Below, piece after piece: positions 36,791 to 48,490 of a stretch of DNA of 64,000 nt. The translations under genes were made by a program, and so were the position numbers. The stretch is from Branchinecta lynchi (taxonomy: Eukaryota; Arthropoda; Branchiopoda; Anostraca; Branchinectidae): NCBI GenBank assembly GCA_023053575.1, contig JAKZAP010000132.1, forward strand, positions 1 through 64,000. The letters are read 5' to 3'. The notes under the pieces are model-generated. The model did not search any database. It was not told where the DNA came from and saw only the letters and a program-made list of their open reading frames with translations. Every line of letters starts with the position of its first letter. Positions within the stretch are counted from its first letter, which is position 1.

Positions 36791-38458
36791 TGGGAAAACA
36801 AACCTTGTGAGAAAACAAACCTTGTGGGAAAACCAACCTTGTGGGAAAACAAACCTTGTGGGAAAACAAACCTTGTGGGAAAACAAACCTTGTGGGAAAA
36901 CAAACCTTATGGGAAAACAAACCTTGTGGGGAAACAAACCTTGTGGTAAAACCAACCTTGCGGGAAAGCGAACCTTTTGGGAAAACCAACAAAGTGGGAA
37001 AACAAACCTTGTGAGGAAACAAACCTTTCGGGAAAACCAACCTTGTGGGAAAACAAACCTTGTGGGAAAACAAACCTTGTGGGAAAACAAACCTTGTGGG
37101 AAAACAAACCTTATGGGAAAACAAACCTTGTGGGGAAACAAACCTTGTGGTAAAACCAACCTTGCGGGAAAGCGAACCTTTTGGGAAAACCAACAAAGTG
37201 GGAAAACAAACCTTGTGGGAAAACCAACCTTGAGGGAAAACCAACCTTGGGAGAAAACAAAGCTTGTGGGAAAAAAAAACCTTGTGGGAAAACCAACCTA
37301 GTGGGAAAAACAACCTAGTGGGAAAACAAACCTTGTGAGAAAACAAACCTTGTGGGAAAACCAACCTTATGGGGAAAGCAACCCTGCGGGAAAACCAACC
37401 TTATGGGAAAACCAACCTTGTGAGAAAGCTGACCTTTTTGGAAAACCAACACAGTGGGAAAACAAACCTTGTGGGAAAACCAACCTTGCGGGAAAGCGAA
37501 CCTTTTGGGAAAACCAACATAGTGGGAAAACAAACCTTGTGGGAAAACCAACCTTGCGGGAAAACCAATCTTGGGGGAAAACAAAGCTTGTGGGAAAACA
37601 AACCTTGTGGGAAAACCAACCTAGTGGGAAAAACAACCTAGTGGGAAAACAAACCTTGTGAGAAAACAAACCCTGTGGGAAAACCAACCTTTTGGGAAAA
37701 CCAAAATTGTCGGGAAACAAACCTTTCGGGAAAACCAACCTTGTGGGAAAACAAACCTTTTGGGAAAACAAACCTTGTGGGAAAACAAACCTTGTGGGAA
37801 AACAAACCTTGTGGGAAAACAACCCTTGTGAGAAAACAAACCTTGTGAGGAAACAAACCTTGTGGGAAAACCAACCTTGCGGGAAAGCGAACCTTTTGGG
37901 AAAACCAACACAGTGGGAAAACAAACCTTGTGGGAAAACCAACCTTGCGGGAAAACCAACCTTGGGGGAAAACAAAGCTTGTGGGAAAACAAACCTTGTG
38001 GGAAAACCAACCTAGTGGGAAAAACAACCTAGTGGGAAAACAAACCTTGTGAGAAAACAAACCTTGTTGGAAAACCAACCTTATGGGGAAAGCAACCCTG
38101 CGGAAAAACCAACCTTGTGGGAAAACCAACCTAGTGGGAAAGCGAACCTTTTGGGAAAACCAACACAGTGGGAAAACAAACCTTGTGGGAAAACCAACCT
38201 TGCGGGAAAACCAACCTTGGGGGAAAACAAACCTTGTGGGAAAACAAACCTTGTGGGGAAACAAACCTAGTGGGAAAACAAACCTTGTGAGAAAACAATC
38301 CTTGTGGGAAAACAAACCTTGTGGGTAAACAAACCTTGCGGGAAAACTAACCTTGTGGGAAAACAAACCCTGGGGGAAAACCAACCTTGTGGGAAAACCA
38401 ACCTTGTGGGGAAACAAACCTATCGGGAAAACCAACCTTTTGGGAAAATAAAACTTGT

Positions 38459-38504
38459 GGGAAAACAAACCTTGTCTTTGTTTTCACACAAGGTTGGTTT
38501 TCCC
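38459..38504. other. Divergent orientation hinge with inverted flanks (first copy)
   Basis: Minus-oriented monomers meet plus-oriented ones across a 12-base spacer, CTTTGTTTTCAC (38476-38487). The flanking 17-mers 38459-38475 and 38488-38504 are inverted repeats with one mismatch. Because the array continues on both sides, imperfect complementarity extends for many monomers outward, so a single strand could fold into a very long imperfect hairpin. No open reading frame or element end is present. Confidence 0.9.
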
Positions 38505-39055
38505 GAAAGGTTTGTTTCCCCACAAGGTTGGTTTTCCCACAAGGTTGGTTTTCCCGCAAGGTTTGTTTTCCCACAAGGTTAGTTTTCCCGCAAGGTTTGT
38601 TTTCCCACAAGGTTAGTTTTCCCACAAGGTTTGTTTCCACACAAGGTTTTTTTCCCCACAAGGTTTGTTTTCCCACAAGGATTGTTTTCTCACAAGGTTT
38701 GTTTTCCCACTGTGTTGGTTTTCCCAAAAGGTTCGCTTTCCCGCAAGGTTGGTTTTCCCACAAGGTTGGTTTTCCCGAAGGGTTTGTTTCCCCATAAGGT
38801 TGGTTTTCCCACAAGGTTTGTTTTCTCACAAGGTTTGTTTTCCCACTAGGTTGATTTCCCACAAGGTTTTTTTTCCCACAAGGTTTGTTTTCACACAAGG
38901 TTTGTTTTCCCACAAGGTTTGTTTTCCCCCAAGGTTGGTTTTCCCGAAAGGTTTGTTTCCCCACAAGGTTGGTTTTCCCACAAGGTTGGTTTTCCCGCAG
39001 GGTTTGTTTTCCCACAAGGTTTGTTTTCCCACAAGGTTGGTTTTCCCACTTTCCC
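38488..39055 (+). repeat. 17-bp satellite array, short plus-oriented block 3
   Basis: About 570 bp of plus-oriented monomers between the hinge and the seam at 39055. It corresponds to the start of the plus-oriented array at 45583-46038, so it is the plus-side end of the 7.1-kb duplicated unit. Its last part (38945-39050) differs from the corresponding place in the second copy. The block ends in an incomplete monomer, CCCACTTTCCC. Confidence 0.93.
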
Positions 39056-39062
39056 AAACCTT
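39045..39062. other. Seam of the 7.1-kb tandem duplication (plus to minus)
   Basis: Plus-oriented TTTTCCCACTTTCCC is joined directly to AAACCTTGTGAG, which is the sequence at 31961. The orientation change here is a by-product of the tandem duplication, not a separate inversion. No hinge sequence is present. The short CCCACTTTCCC is unlike either neighbouring unit and looks like a non-homologous join. Confidence 0.85.
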
Positions 39063-42000
39063 GTGAGAAAACAAACCCTGCGGGAAAACCAACCTTGTGG
39101 GAAAACCAACCTTGTGGGGAAACAAACCTTTCGGGAAAACCAATCTTGTGGGAAAACAAACCTTGTGGGAAAACAAACCTTGTGGGAAAACAAACCTTGT
39201 GAGAAAATAAAACCTTGTGGGGAAACAAACCTTGTGGGAAAACCAACCTTGCGGGAAAGCGAACCTTTTGGGAAAACCAACACAGTGGGAAAACAAACCT
39301 TTTGGGAAAACCAACCTTATGGGGAAAGAAACCTTGGGGGAAAACAAAGCTTGTGGGAAAACAAACCTTGTGGGAAAACCAACCTAGTGGGAAAAACAAC
39401 CTAGTGGGAAAACCAACCTTGTGAGAAAACAAACCTTGTGGGAAAACCAACCTTATGGGGAAAGCAACCCTGCGGGAAAACCAACCTTGTGGGAAAACCA
39501 ACCTTGTGGGAAAGCGAACCTTTTGGGAAAACCAACACTGTGGGACAACAAACCTTGTGGGAAAACCAACCTTGCGGGAAAACCAACCTTGGGGGAAAAA
39601 AAACCTTGTGGGAAAACAAACCTTGTGGGGAAGCAAAACTAGTGGGAAAACAAACCTTGTGAGAAAACAATCCTTGTGGGAAAACAAACCTTGTGGGGAA
39701 ACAAACCTTGCGGGAAAACTAACCTTGTGGGAAAACAAACCCTGCGGGAAAACCAACCTTGTGGGAAAACCAACCTTGTGGGGAAACAAACCTTTCGGGA
39801 AAACCAACCTTGTGGGAAAACAAACCTTGTGGGAAAACAACCTTGTGTTAAAACAAACCTTGTGGGAAAACAAACCTTGTGAGAAAACAAACCTTGTTGG
39901 GAAACAAACCTAGTGGGAAAACAAACCTTGTGAGAAAACAAACCTTGTGGGAAAACCAACCTTATGGGAAAACAAACCTAGTGGGAAAACAAACCTTGTG
40001 GGGAAACAAACCTTTCGGGAAAACCAACCATGTGGGAAAACAAACCTTGTGGGAAAACAAACCTTGTGGGAAAACCAACCTAGTGGGAAAACAAACCTTG
40101 TGAGAAAACAAACCTTGTGGGAAAACCAACCTTATGGGGAAACAAACCCTGCGGGAAAACCAACCTTGTGGGAAAACCAACCTTGCGGGAAAGCGAACCT
40201 TTTGGGAAAACCAACACAGTGGGAAAACAAACCTTGTGAGAAAACAATCCTTGTGGGAAAACAAACCTTGTGGGGAACAAACCTTGTGGAAAAACTAACC
40301 TTGTGGGAAAACAGACCTTGCGGGAAAATTAACCTTGTGGGAAAACAAACCCTGCGAGAAAACCAACCTTGTGGGAAAACCAACCTTGTGGGTAAACAAA
40401 CCTTTCGGGAAAACAAACCTTGTGGGAAAACAAACCTTGTGAGAAAACAAACCTTGTGGGAAAACAAACCTAGTGGAAAAAACAACCTAGTGGGAAAACA
40501 AAAATTGTGAGAAAACAAACCTTGTGGGAAAACCAACCTTATGGGGAAAGAAACCCTGCGGGAAAACCAACCTTGTGGGAAAACCAACCTTGCGGGAAAG
40601 CGAACCTTTTGGGAAAACCAACACAGTGGGAAAACAAACCTTGTGAGAAAACAATCCTTGTGGGAAAACAAACCTTGTGGGGAAACAAACCTTGTGGGGA
40701 AACAAACCTTGTGGAAAAACTAACCTTGTGGGAAAACAGACCTTGCGGGAAAAATAACCTTGTGGGAAAACAAACCCTGCGGGAAAACCAACCTTGTGGG
40801 AAAACCAACCTTGTGGGTAAACAAACCTTTCGGGAAAACCAACCTTGTGGGAAAACAAACCTTGTGGGGAAAACAAACCTTGTGGGAAAACAAACCTTGT
40901 GAGAAAACAAACCTTGTGGGAAAACAAACCTTGTGGGGAAACAAACCTTATGGGGAAACAAACCTTGTGGAAAAACTAACCTTGTGGGAAAACAGACCTT
41001 GCGGGAAAACTAACCTTGTGGGAAAACAAACCCTGCGGGAAAACCAACCTTGTGGGAAAACCAACCTTGTGGGTAAACAAACCTTTCGGGAAAACCAACC
41101 TTGTGGGAAAACAAACCTTGTGGGAAAACAAACCCTGCGGGAAAACCAACCTTGGGAGAAAACAAACCTTGTGGGAAAACAAACCTAGTGGGAAAAACAA
41201 CCTAGTGGGAAAACAAACCTTGTGAGAAAACAAACCTTGTGGGAAAACCAACCTTATGGGGAAAGAAACCCTGCGGGAAAACCAACCTTGTGGGAAAACC
41301 AACCTTGTGGGAAAGCGAGCCTTTTGGGAAAACAAACCTTGTGGGAAAACAAACCTTGTGGGAAAACAAACCTTGTGAGAAAACAAACCTTGTGGGAAAA
41401 CCAACCTTATGGGGAAAGAAACCTTGTGGGGAAACAAACTTTTCGGGAAAACCAACCTTGTGGGAGAACAAACCTTGTGGGAAAACAAACCTCTTGGGAA
41501 AACAAACCTTGTGGGAAAACAAACCTTATGGGAAAACAAACCTTGTGGGGAAACAACCTTGTGGGAAAACCAACCTTGCGGGAATGCGAACCTTTTCAAA
41601 AACCAACACAGTTTGAAAACAAACCTTGTGGGAAAACCAACCTTGCGGGAAAACCAACCTTGTGGGAAAACAAACCTTGTGGGAAAACAAACCTTGTGGG
41701 AAAACAAACCTTATGGGAAAACAAACCTTGTGGGGAAATAAACCTTGTGGGAAAACCAACCTTGTGGGAAAACAAACCTTGTGGGAAAACAAACCTTATG
41801 GGAAAACAAACCTTGTGGGGAAATAAACCTTGTGGGAAAACCAACCTTGCGGGAATGCGAACCTTTTCGAAAACCAACACAGTTTGAAAACAAACCTTGT
41901 GGGGAAACAAACCTTTTGGGAAAACCAACCTTGTGGGAAAACAAACCTTGTGGGAAAACCAACCTAGTGGGAAAAACAACCTAGTGGGAAAACAAACCTT

Positions 42001-45000
42001 GTGAGAAAACAAACCTTGTGGGAAAACCAACCTTATGGTGAAAGCAACCCTGCGGGAAAACCAACCTTGTGGGAAAACCAACCTTGTGGGAAAGCGAACC
42101 TTTTGGGAAAACCAACACAGTGGGAAAACAAACCTTGTGGGAAAACCAACCTTGCGGGAAAACCAACCTTGGGGGAAAACAAACCTTGTGGGAAAACAAA
42201 CCTTGTGGGGAAACAAACCTAGTGGGAAAGCAAACCTTGTGAGAAAATAATCCTTGTTGGAAAACAAACCTTGTGGGGAAACAAACCTTGCGGGAAAACT
42301 AACCTTGTGGGAAAACAAACACAGTGGGAAAACAAACCTTGTGGGAAAACCAACCTTGCGGGAAAACCAACCTTGGGGAAAACAGAGCTTGTGGGAAAAC
42401 AAACCCTGCGGGAAAACCAACCTTGCGGGAAAACCAACCTTGGGGGAAAACAAACCTTGTGGGAAAACAAACCTTGTGGGGAAACAAACCTAGGGGGAAA
42501 ACAAACCTTGTGAGAAAACAATCCTTGTGGGAAAACAAACCTTGTGGGGAAACAAACCTTGCGAGAAAACTAACCTTGTGGGAAAACAAACAATGTGGGA
42601 AAACCAACCTTGTGGGAAAACCAACCTTGTGGGGAAACAAACCTTGTGGGAAAAGAAACCCTGCGGGAAAACCAACCTTGTGGGAAAACAAACCTTGTGG
42701 GAAAACAAACCTTGTGGGGAAACAAACCTTGTGAGAAAACAAACCTTGTGGGAAAACCAACCTTATGGGGAAACAAACCCTGCTCGAAAACCAACCTTGT
42801 GGGAAAACCAACCTTGCGGGAAAGTGAACCTTTTGGGAAAACCAACACAGTGGGAAAACAAACCTTGTGAGAAAACAATCCTTGTGGGAAAACAAACCTT
42901 GTGGGGAAACAAACCTTGTGGGGAAACAAACCTTTGGGAAAACTAACCTTGTGGGAAAACAAACCTTGCGGGAAAACTAACCTTGTGGGAAAACAAACCC
43001 TGCGGGAAAAACCACCTTGTGGGAAAACCAACCTTGTGGGGAAACAAACCTTTCGGGAAAACAAACCTTGTGGGAAAACAAACCTTGTCGGAAAACAAAC
43101 CTTATGGGGAAAGCAACCCTGCGGGAAAACCAACCTTGTGGGAGAACCAACCTTGTGGGAAAGCGAACCTTTTGGGAAAACCAACACAGTGGGAAAACAA
43201 ACCTTGTGGGAAAACCAATCTTGCGGGAAAACCAACCTTGTGGGAAAACAAACCTTGGGGGAAAACCAACCTTGCGGGAAAGCAAACCTTTTGGGAAAAC
43301 CAACACAGTGGGAAAACAAACCTTGTGGGAAAACCAACCTTGCGGGAAAACCAACCTTGGGGGAAAACAAAGCTTGTGGGAAAACAAAGCTTGTGGGAAA
43401 ACCAACCTAGTGGGAAAAACAACCTAGTGGGAAAATAAACCTTGTGAGAAGACAAACCTTGTGGGAAAACCAACCTTATGGGGAAAGCAACCCTGCGGAA
43501 AAACCAAGCTTGTGGGAAAACCAACCTTGTGGGAAAGTGAACCTTATGGGAAAACCAAAACAGTGGGAAAACAAACCTTGTGGGAAAACCAACCTTGCGG
43601 GAAAACCAACCTTGGGGAAAAACAAACCTTGTGGGAAAACAAACCTTGTGGGGAAACAAACCTAGTGGGAAAACCAACCTTGTGGGAAAACAAACCTTGT
43701 GGGAAAACAAACCCTGCGGGAAAACCAACCTTGTGGGAAAACCAACCTTGTGGGGAAACAAACCTTTCGGGAAAACCAACCTTGTGGGAAAACAAACCTT
43801 GTGGGAAAACAAACCTTGTGGGAAAACAAACCTTGTGGGAAAACAAACCTTGTGAGAAAACAAACCTTGTGGGGAAACAAACCTAGTGGGAAAACAAACC
43901 TTGTGAGAAAACAAACCTTGTGGGAAAACCAACCTTGTGGGAAAACAAACCTTGTGGGAAAACAAACCTTGTGGGAAAACAAACCTTGTGGGAAAACAAA
44001 CCTTATGGGAAAACAAACCTTGTGGGGAAACAAACCTTGTGGTAAAACCAACCTTGCGGGAAAGCGAACCTTTTGGGAAAACCAACAAAGTGGGAAAACA
44101 AACCTTGTGAGGAAACAAACCTTTCGGGAAAACCAACCTTGTGGGAAAACAAACCTTGTGGGAAAACAAACCTTGTGGGAAAACAAACCTTGTGGGAAAA
44201 CAAACCTTATGGGAAAACAAACCTTGTGGGGAAACAAACCTTGTGGTAAAACCAACCTTGCGGGAAAGCGAACCTTTTGGGAAAACCAACAAAGTGGGAA
44301 AACAAACCTTGTGGGAAAACCAACCTTGAGGGAAAACCAACCTTGGGAGAAAACAAAGCTTGTGGGAAAAAAAAACCTTGTGGGAAAACCAACCTAGTGG
44401 GAAAAACAACCTAGTGGGAAAACAAACCTTGTGAGAAAACAAACCTTGTGGGAAAACCAACCTTATGGGGAAAGCAACCCTGCGGGAAAACCAACCTTAT
44501 GGGAAAACCAACCTTGTGAGAAAGCTGACCTTTTTGGAAAACCAACACAGTGGGAAAACAAACCTTGTGGGAAAACCAACCTTGCGGGAAAGCGAACCTT
44601 TTGGGAAAACCAACATAGTGGGAAAACAAACCTTGTGGGAAAACCAACCTTGCGGGAAAACCAATCTTGGGGGAAAACAAAGCTTGTGGGAAAACAAACC
44701 TTGTGGGAAAACCAACCTAGTGGGAAAAACAACCTAGTGGGAAAACAAACCTTGTGAGAAAACAAACCCTGTGGGAAAACCAACCTTTTGGGAAAACCAA
44801 AATTGTCGGGAAACAAACCTTTCGGGAAAACCAACCTTGTGGGAAAACAAACCTTTTGGGAAAACAAACCTTGTGGGAAAACAAACCTTGTGGGAAAACA
44901 AACCTTGTGGGAAAACAACCCTTGTGAGAAAACAAACCTTGTGAGGAAACAAACCTTGTGGGAAAACCAACCTTGCGGGAAAGCGAACCTTTTGGGAAAA

Positions 45001-45570
45001 CCAACACAGTGGGAAAACAAACCTTGTGGGAAAACCAACCTTGCGGGAAAACCAACCTTGGGGGAAAACAAAGCTTGTGGGAAAACAAACCTTGTGGGAA
45101 AACCAACCTAGTGGGAAAAACAACCTAGTGGGAAAACAAACCTTGTGAGAAAACAAACCTTGTTGGAAAACCAACCTTATGGGGAAAGCAACCCTGCGGA
45201 AAAACCAACCTTGTGGGAAAACCAACCTAGTGGGAAAGCGAACCTTTTGGGAAAACCAACACAGTGGGAAAACAAACCTTGTGGGAAAACCAACCTTGCG
45301 GGAAAACCAACCTTGGGGGAAAACAAACCTTGTGGGAAAACAAACCTTGTGGGGAAACAAACCTAGTGGGAAAACAAACCTTGTGAGAAAACAATCCTTG
45401 TGGGAAAACAAACCTTGTGGGTAAACAAACCTTGCGGGAAAACTAACCTTGTGGGAAAACAAACCCTGGGGGAAAACCAACCTTGTGGGAAAACCAACCT
45501 TGTGGGGAAACAAACCTATCGGAAAACCAACCTTTTGGGAAAATAAAACTTGTGGGAAAACAAACCTTGT
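39056..45570 (-). repeat. 17-bp satellite array, minus-oriented block 4
   Basis: About 6.5 kb of minus-oriented monomers, fully accounted for as the second copy of 31961-38475. Rare marks are conserved at +7096, including GTGTTAAAAC near 39846, CTTTTTGG near 44528 and TTGTCGGGAAAC near 44808. No genes are seen. Confidence 0.96.
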
Positions 45571-45599
45571 CTTTGTTTTCACACAAGGTTGGTTTTCCC
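45554..45599. other. Divergent orientation hinge with inverted flanks (second copy)
   Basis: Identical to 38459-38504: 17-base inverted flanks (45554-45570 and 45583-45599, one mismatch) around the 12-base spacer CTTTGTTTTCAC. It was copied with the 7.1-kb duplication. It begins the last plus-oriented array. Confidence 0.9.
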
Positions 45600-46179
45600 G
45601 AAAGGTTTGTTTCCCCACAAGGTTGGTTTTCCCACAAGGTTGGTTTTCCCGCAAGGTTTGTTTTCCCACAAGGTTAGTTTTCCCGCAAGGTTTGTTTTCC
45701 CACAAGGTTAGTTTTCCCACAAGGTTTGTTTCCACACAAGGTTTTTTTCCCCACAAGGTTTGTTTTCCCACAAGGATTGTTTTCTCACAAGGTTTGTTTT
45801 CCCACTGTGTTGGTTTTCCCAAAAGGTTCGCTTTCCCGCAAGGTTGGTTTTCCCACAAGGTTGGTTTTCCCGAAGGGTTTGTTTCCCCATAAGGTTGGTT
45901 TTCCCACAAGGTTTGTTTTCTCACAAGGTTTGTTTTCCCACTAGGTTGATTTCCCACAAGGTTTTTTTTCCCACAAGGTTTGTTTTCACACAAGGTTTGT
46001 TTTCCCACAAGGTTTGTTTTCCCCCAAGGTTGGTTTTCCCGCAAGGTTGGTTTTCCCACAAGGTTGGTTTTCCCACAAGGTTGGTTTTCCCGCAAGGTTA
46101 GTTTCCCCACGAGGTCTGATTTAACACAATGTTTGTTTTCCCACAAGGTTTGTTTCCCCACAAGGTTTGTTTTCCCACA

Positions 46180-46985
46180 AGGTTTGTTTTCTCACAAGGT
46201 TTGTTTTCCCACTGTTTTGGTTTTCCCATAAGGTTGTCTTTCCCACAAGGTTTGTTTTCCCACAAGGTTTGTTTTCCCTCAAGATTTGTTTTTCCTCTAG
46301 GTTGGTTTTCCCACAAGGTTGGTTTTCCCACAACGTTAGTTTTCTCACAAGGTTGGTTTTCCCACAAGGTTTGTTTCCCCATAAGGTTTGTTTTCCCACA
46401 AGGTTTGTTTTCCTATAAGGTTTGTTTTTCCACAAGGTTGGTTTTCCCGCAGGGTTTGTTTTCCCACAAGGTTAGTTTTCCCGAAAGGTTTGTTTCCCCA
46501 CAAGGTTGGTTTTTCCACAAGGTTGGTTTTCCCGCAGGGTTTGTTTTCCCACAAGTTTGTTTTCCCACAAGGATTGTTTTCTCACAAGGTTTGTTTTCCC
46601 ACTAGGTTTGTTTCCCCACAAGGTTTGTTTTCCCTCAAGGTTTGTTTTACCCCAAGGTTGGTTTTCCCGCAAGGTTTGTTTTCCCACAAGGTTTGTTTTC
46701 CCACAAGGTTTGTTTTCCCCCAAGGTTGGTTTTCCCGCAAGGTTGGTTTTCCCACAAGGTTGGTTTTCCCACAAGGTTGGTTTTCCCGCAAGGTTAGTTT
46801 TCCCACAAGGTTTGTTCTCCCACAAGGTTTGTTTTCTCACAAGGTTTGTTTTCCCACTGTTTTGGTTTTCCCATAAGGTTGTCTTTCCCACAAGGTTTGT
46901 TTTCCCACAAGGTTTGTTTTCCCTAAAGATTTGTTTTTCCTCTAGGTTGCTTTTCCCACAAGGTTGGTTTTCCCACAACGTTAGT
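46180..46985 (+). repeat. Short duplication at 645-bp spacing
   Basis: The unusual string CACTGTTTTGG, CATAAGGTTGTC, AAGATTTG, CCTCTAGG, ACAACG occurs at 46180-46340 and again 645 bp later at 46825-46985. These variants are not seen together elsewhere in the window, so they date this as a local event. Copies differ at CCCTCAAG against CCCTAAAG and at GGTTGG against GGTTGC. Confidence 0.75.
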
Positions 46986-47032
46986 TTTCCCACAAGGTTA
47001 GTTTTCCCGAAAGGTTTGTTTCCCCACAAGGT

Positions 47033-48490
47033 TTGTTTTCCCACAAGGTTTGTTTTCCCACAAGGTTTGTTTTCCCACAAGGCTGGTTTTGCCGCAGGGT
47101 TTGTTTTCCCAAAAGGTTAGTTTTCCCACAAGGTTTGTTTCCCAACAAGGTTTGTTTCCCCATAAGGTTTGTTTTCCCACAAGGATTGTTTTCTCACAAG
47201 GTTTGTTTTCCCACTGTGTTGGTTTTCCCAAAAGGTTCGCTTTCCCACAAGGTTGGTTTTCCCACAAGGTTGGTTTTCCCCCAAGGTTGGTTTTCCCGCA
47301 GGGTTTCTTTCCCCACAAGGTTTGTTTTCTCACAAGGTTTGTTTTCCCACAAGGTTTGTTTTCCCACAAGATTTGTTTTCCCACAAGGTTTGTTTTCCCA
47401 CAAGATTGGTTTTCCCGAAAGGTTTGTTTCCCCACAAGGTTGGTTTTCCCACAAGGTTGGTTTTCCTGCAGGGTTTGTTTTCCCACAAGGTTAGTTTTCC
47501 CGCAAGGTTTGTTTTCCCACAAGGTTAGTTTTCCCACAAGGTTTGTTTCCCCACAAGGTTTGTTTTCCCACAAGGTTTGTTTTCCCACAAGGATTGTTTT
47601 CTCACAAGGTTTGTTTTCCCACTGTGTTGGTTTTCCCAAAAGGTTCGCTTTCCCGCAAGGTTGGTTTTCCCAACTAGGTTGGTTTTCCCGGAGGGTTTGT
47701 TTCCCCATAAGGTTCGTTTTCCCACAAGGTTTGTTTTCTCACAAGGTTAGTTTTCCCACAAGGATTGTTTCCCCACAAGGTTTGTTTCCCCACAAGGTTG
47801 GTTTTCCCACAAGGTTGGTTTTCCCGCAGGGTTTGTTTTCCCAAAAGGTTAGTTTTCCCACAAGGTTTGTTTCCCCACAAGGTTTGTTTCCCCATAAGGT
47901 TTGTTTTCCCACAAGGATTGTTTTCTCACAAGGTTTGTTTTCCCACTGTGTTGGTTTTCCCAAAAGGTTGGCTTTCCCACAAGGTTGGTTTTCCCACAAG
48001 GTTGGTTTTCCCCCAAGGTTGGTTTTCCCGCAGGGTTTCTTTCCCCACAAGGTTTGTTTTCTCACAAGGTTTGTTTTCCCACAAGGTTTGTTTTCCCACA
48101 AGATTTGTTTTCCCACAAGGTTTGTTTTCCCACAAGATTGGTTTTCCCGAAAGGTTTGTTTCCCCACAAGGTCGGTTTTCCCACAAGGTTGGTTTTCCCG
48201 CAGGGTTTGTTTTCCCACAAGGTTAGTTTTCCAGCAAGGTTTGTTTTCCCACAAGGTTAGTTTTCCCACAAGGTTTGTTTCCCCACAAGGTTTGTTTCCC
48301 CACAAGGTTTGTTTTCCCACAAGGGTTGTTTTCTCACAAGGTTTGTTTTCCCACTGTGTTGGTTTTCCCAAAAGGTTCGCTTTCCCGCAAGGTTGGTTTT
48401 CCCACAAGGTTGGTTTTCCCGGAGGGTTTGTTTCCCCATAAGGTTGGTTTTCCCACAAGGTTTGTTTTCTCACAAGGTTTGTTTTCCCAC
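47033..48490 (+). repeat. 732-bp tandem duplication
   Basis: Two adjacent copies of about 43 monomers (732 bp), sharing CCCAAAAGGTTAG, CCCCCAAGGTTGG, TTTCTTTCCCC and two CACAAGAT monomers. Copy 2 differs by AAAAGGTTGGC for AAAAGGTTCGC and by CAAGGTCGG. The second copy is also the beginning of the 4214-bp unit. Confidence 0.8.

Larger units (their letters stand above)
23989..38475 (-). repeat. 17-bp satellite array, minus-oriented block 3
   Basis: About 14.5 kb of TTGTGGGAAAACAAACC-oriented monomers. It contains two copies of a roughly 6.4-kb unit (about 24021-30366 and 30367-36790), smaller 664- and 495-bp tandem duplications, and the first part of a 7.1-kb tandem duplication starting at 31961. 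Monomers found mostly in this block include GGAATGC, GGGTAAAC, GGTGAAAAC, GTGTTAAAAC and AAAATTGTG. AAGCTT monomers are common. No genes are seen. Confidence 0.97.
31961..39055. repeat. 7.1-kb tandem duplication, copy 1
   Basis: Near-identical to 39056-46038. Spacing is 7095 bp at first, 7096 after a one-base difference near 32345 (GTGGAAAACC against GTGGGAAAACC), and 7095 again after another near 45521 (ATCGGAAAACC against ATCGGGAAAACC). The unit includes minus-oriented array, the hinge at 38476-38487 and 0.57 kb of plus-oriented array. Very few differences are visible, which suggests a recent event or strong homogenisation. Confidence 0.9.
39056..46038. repeat. 7.1-kb tandem duplication, copy 2
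   Basis: Second copy of 31961-39055. The match carries through the hinge at 45571-45582 and about 450 bp of plus-oriented array, then stops near 46038. There copy 1 has CCCGAAAGG (38945) and copy 2 has CCCGCAAGG. Beyond this the plus-oriented array continues to the right edge. The simplest order of events is one divergent hinge followed by duplication. Confidence 0.88.

Noticed and set aside
38476..38487. Rho-independent terminator or regulatory hairpin at the divergent hinge
   Set aside because: The stem is simply two opposed satellite monomers, with no adjacent gene and no U-tract context of meaning. It is a structural by-product of the inversion.
38347..39873. Longest open frame (508 codons, minus strand) crossing orientation switches, with one repeat peptide changing into the other partway
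   Set aside because: The apparent fusion of two peptide types is produced by reading through the inversion hinge at 38480 and the seam at 39055. A similar 475-codon frame at 44734-46161 has the same cause.
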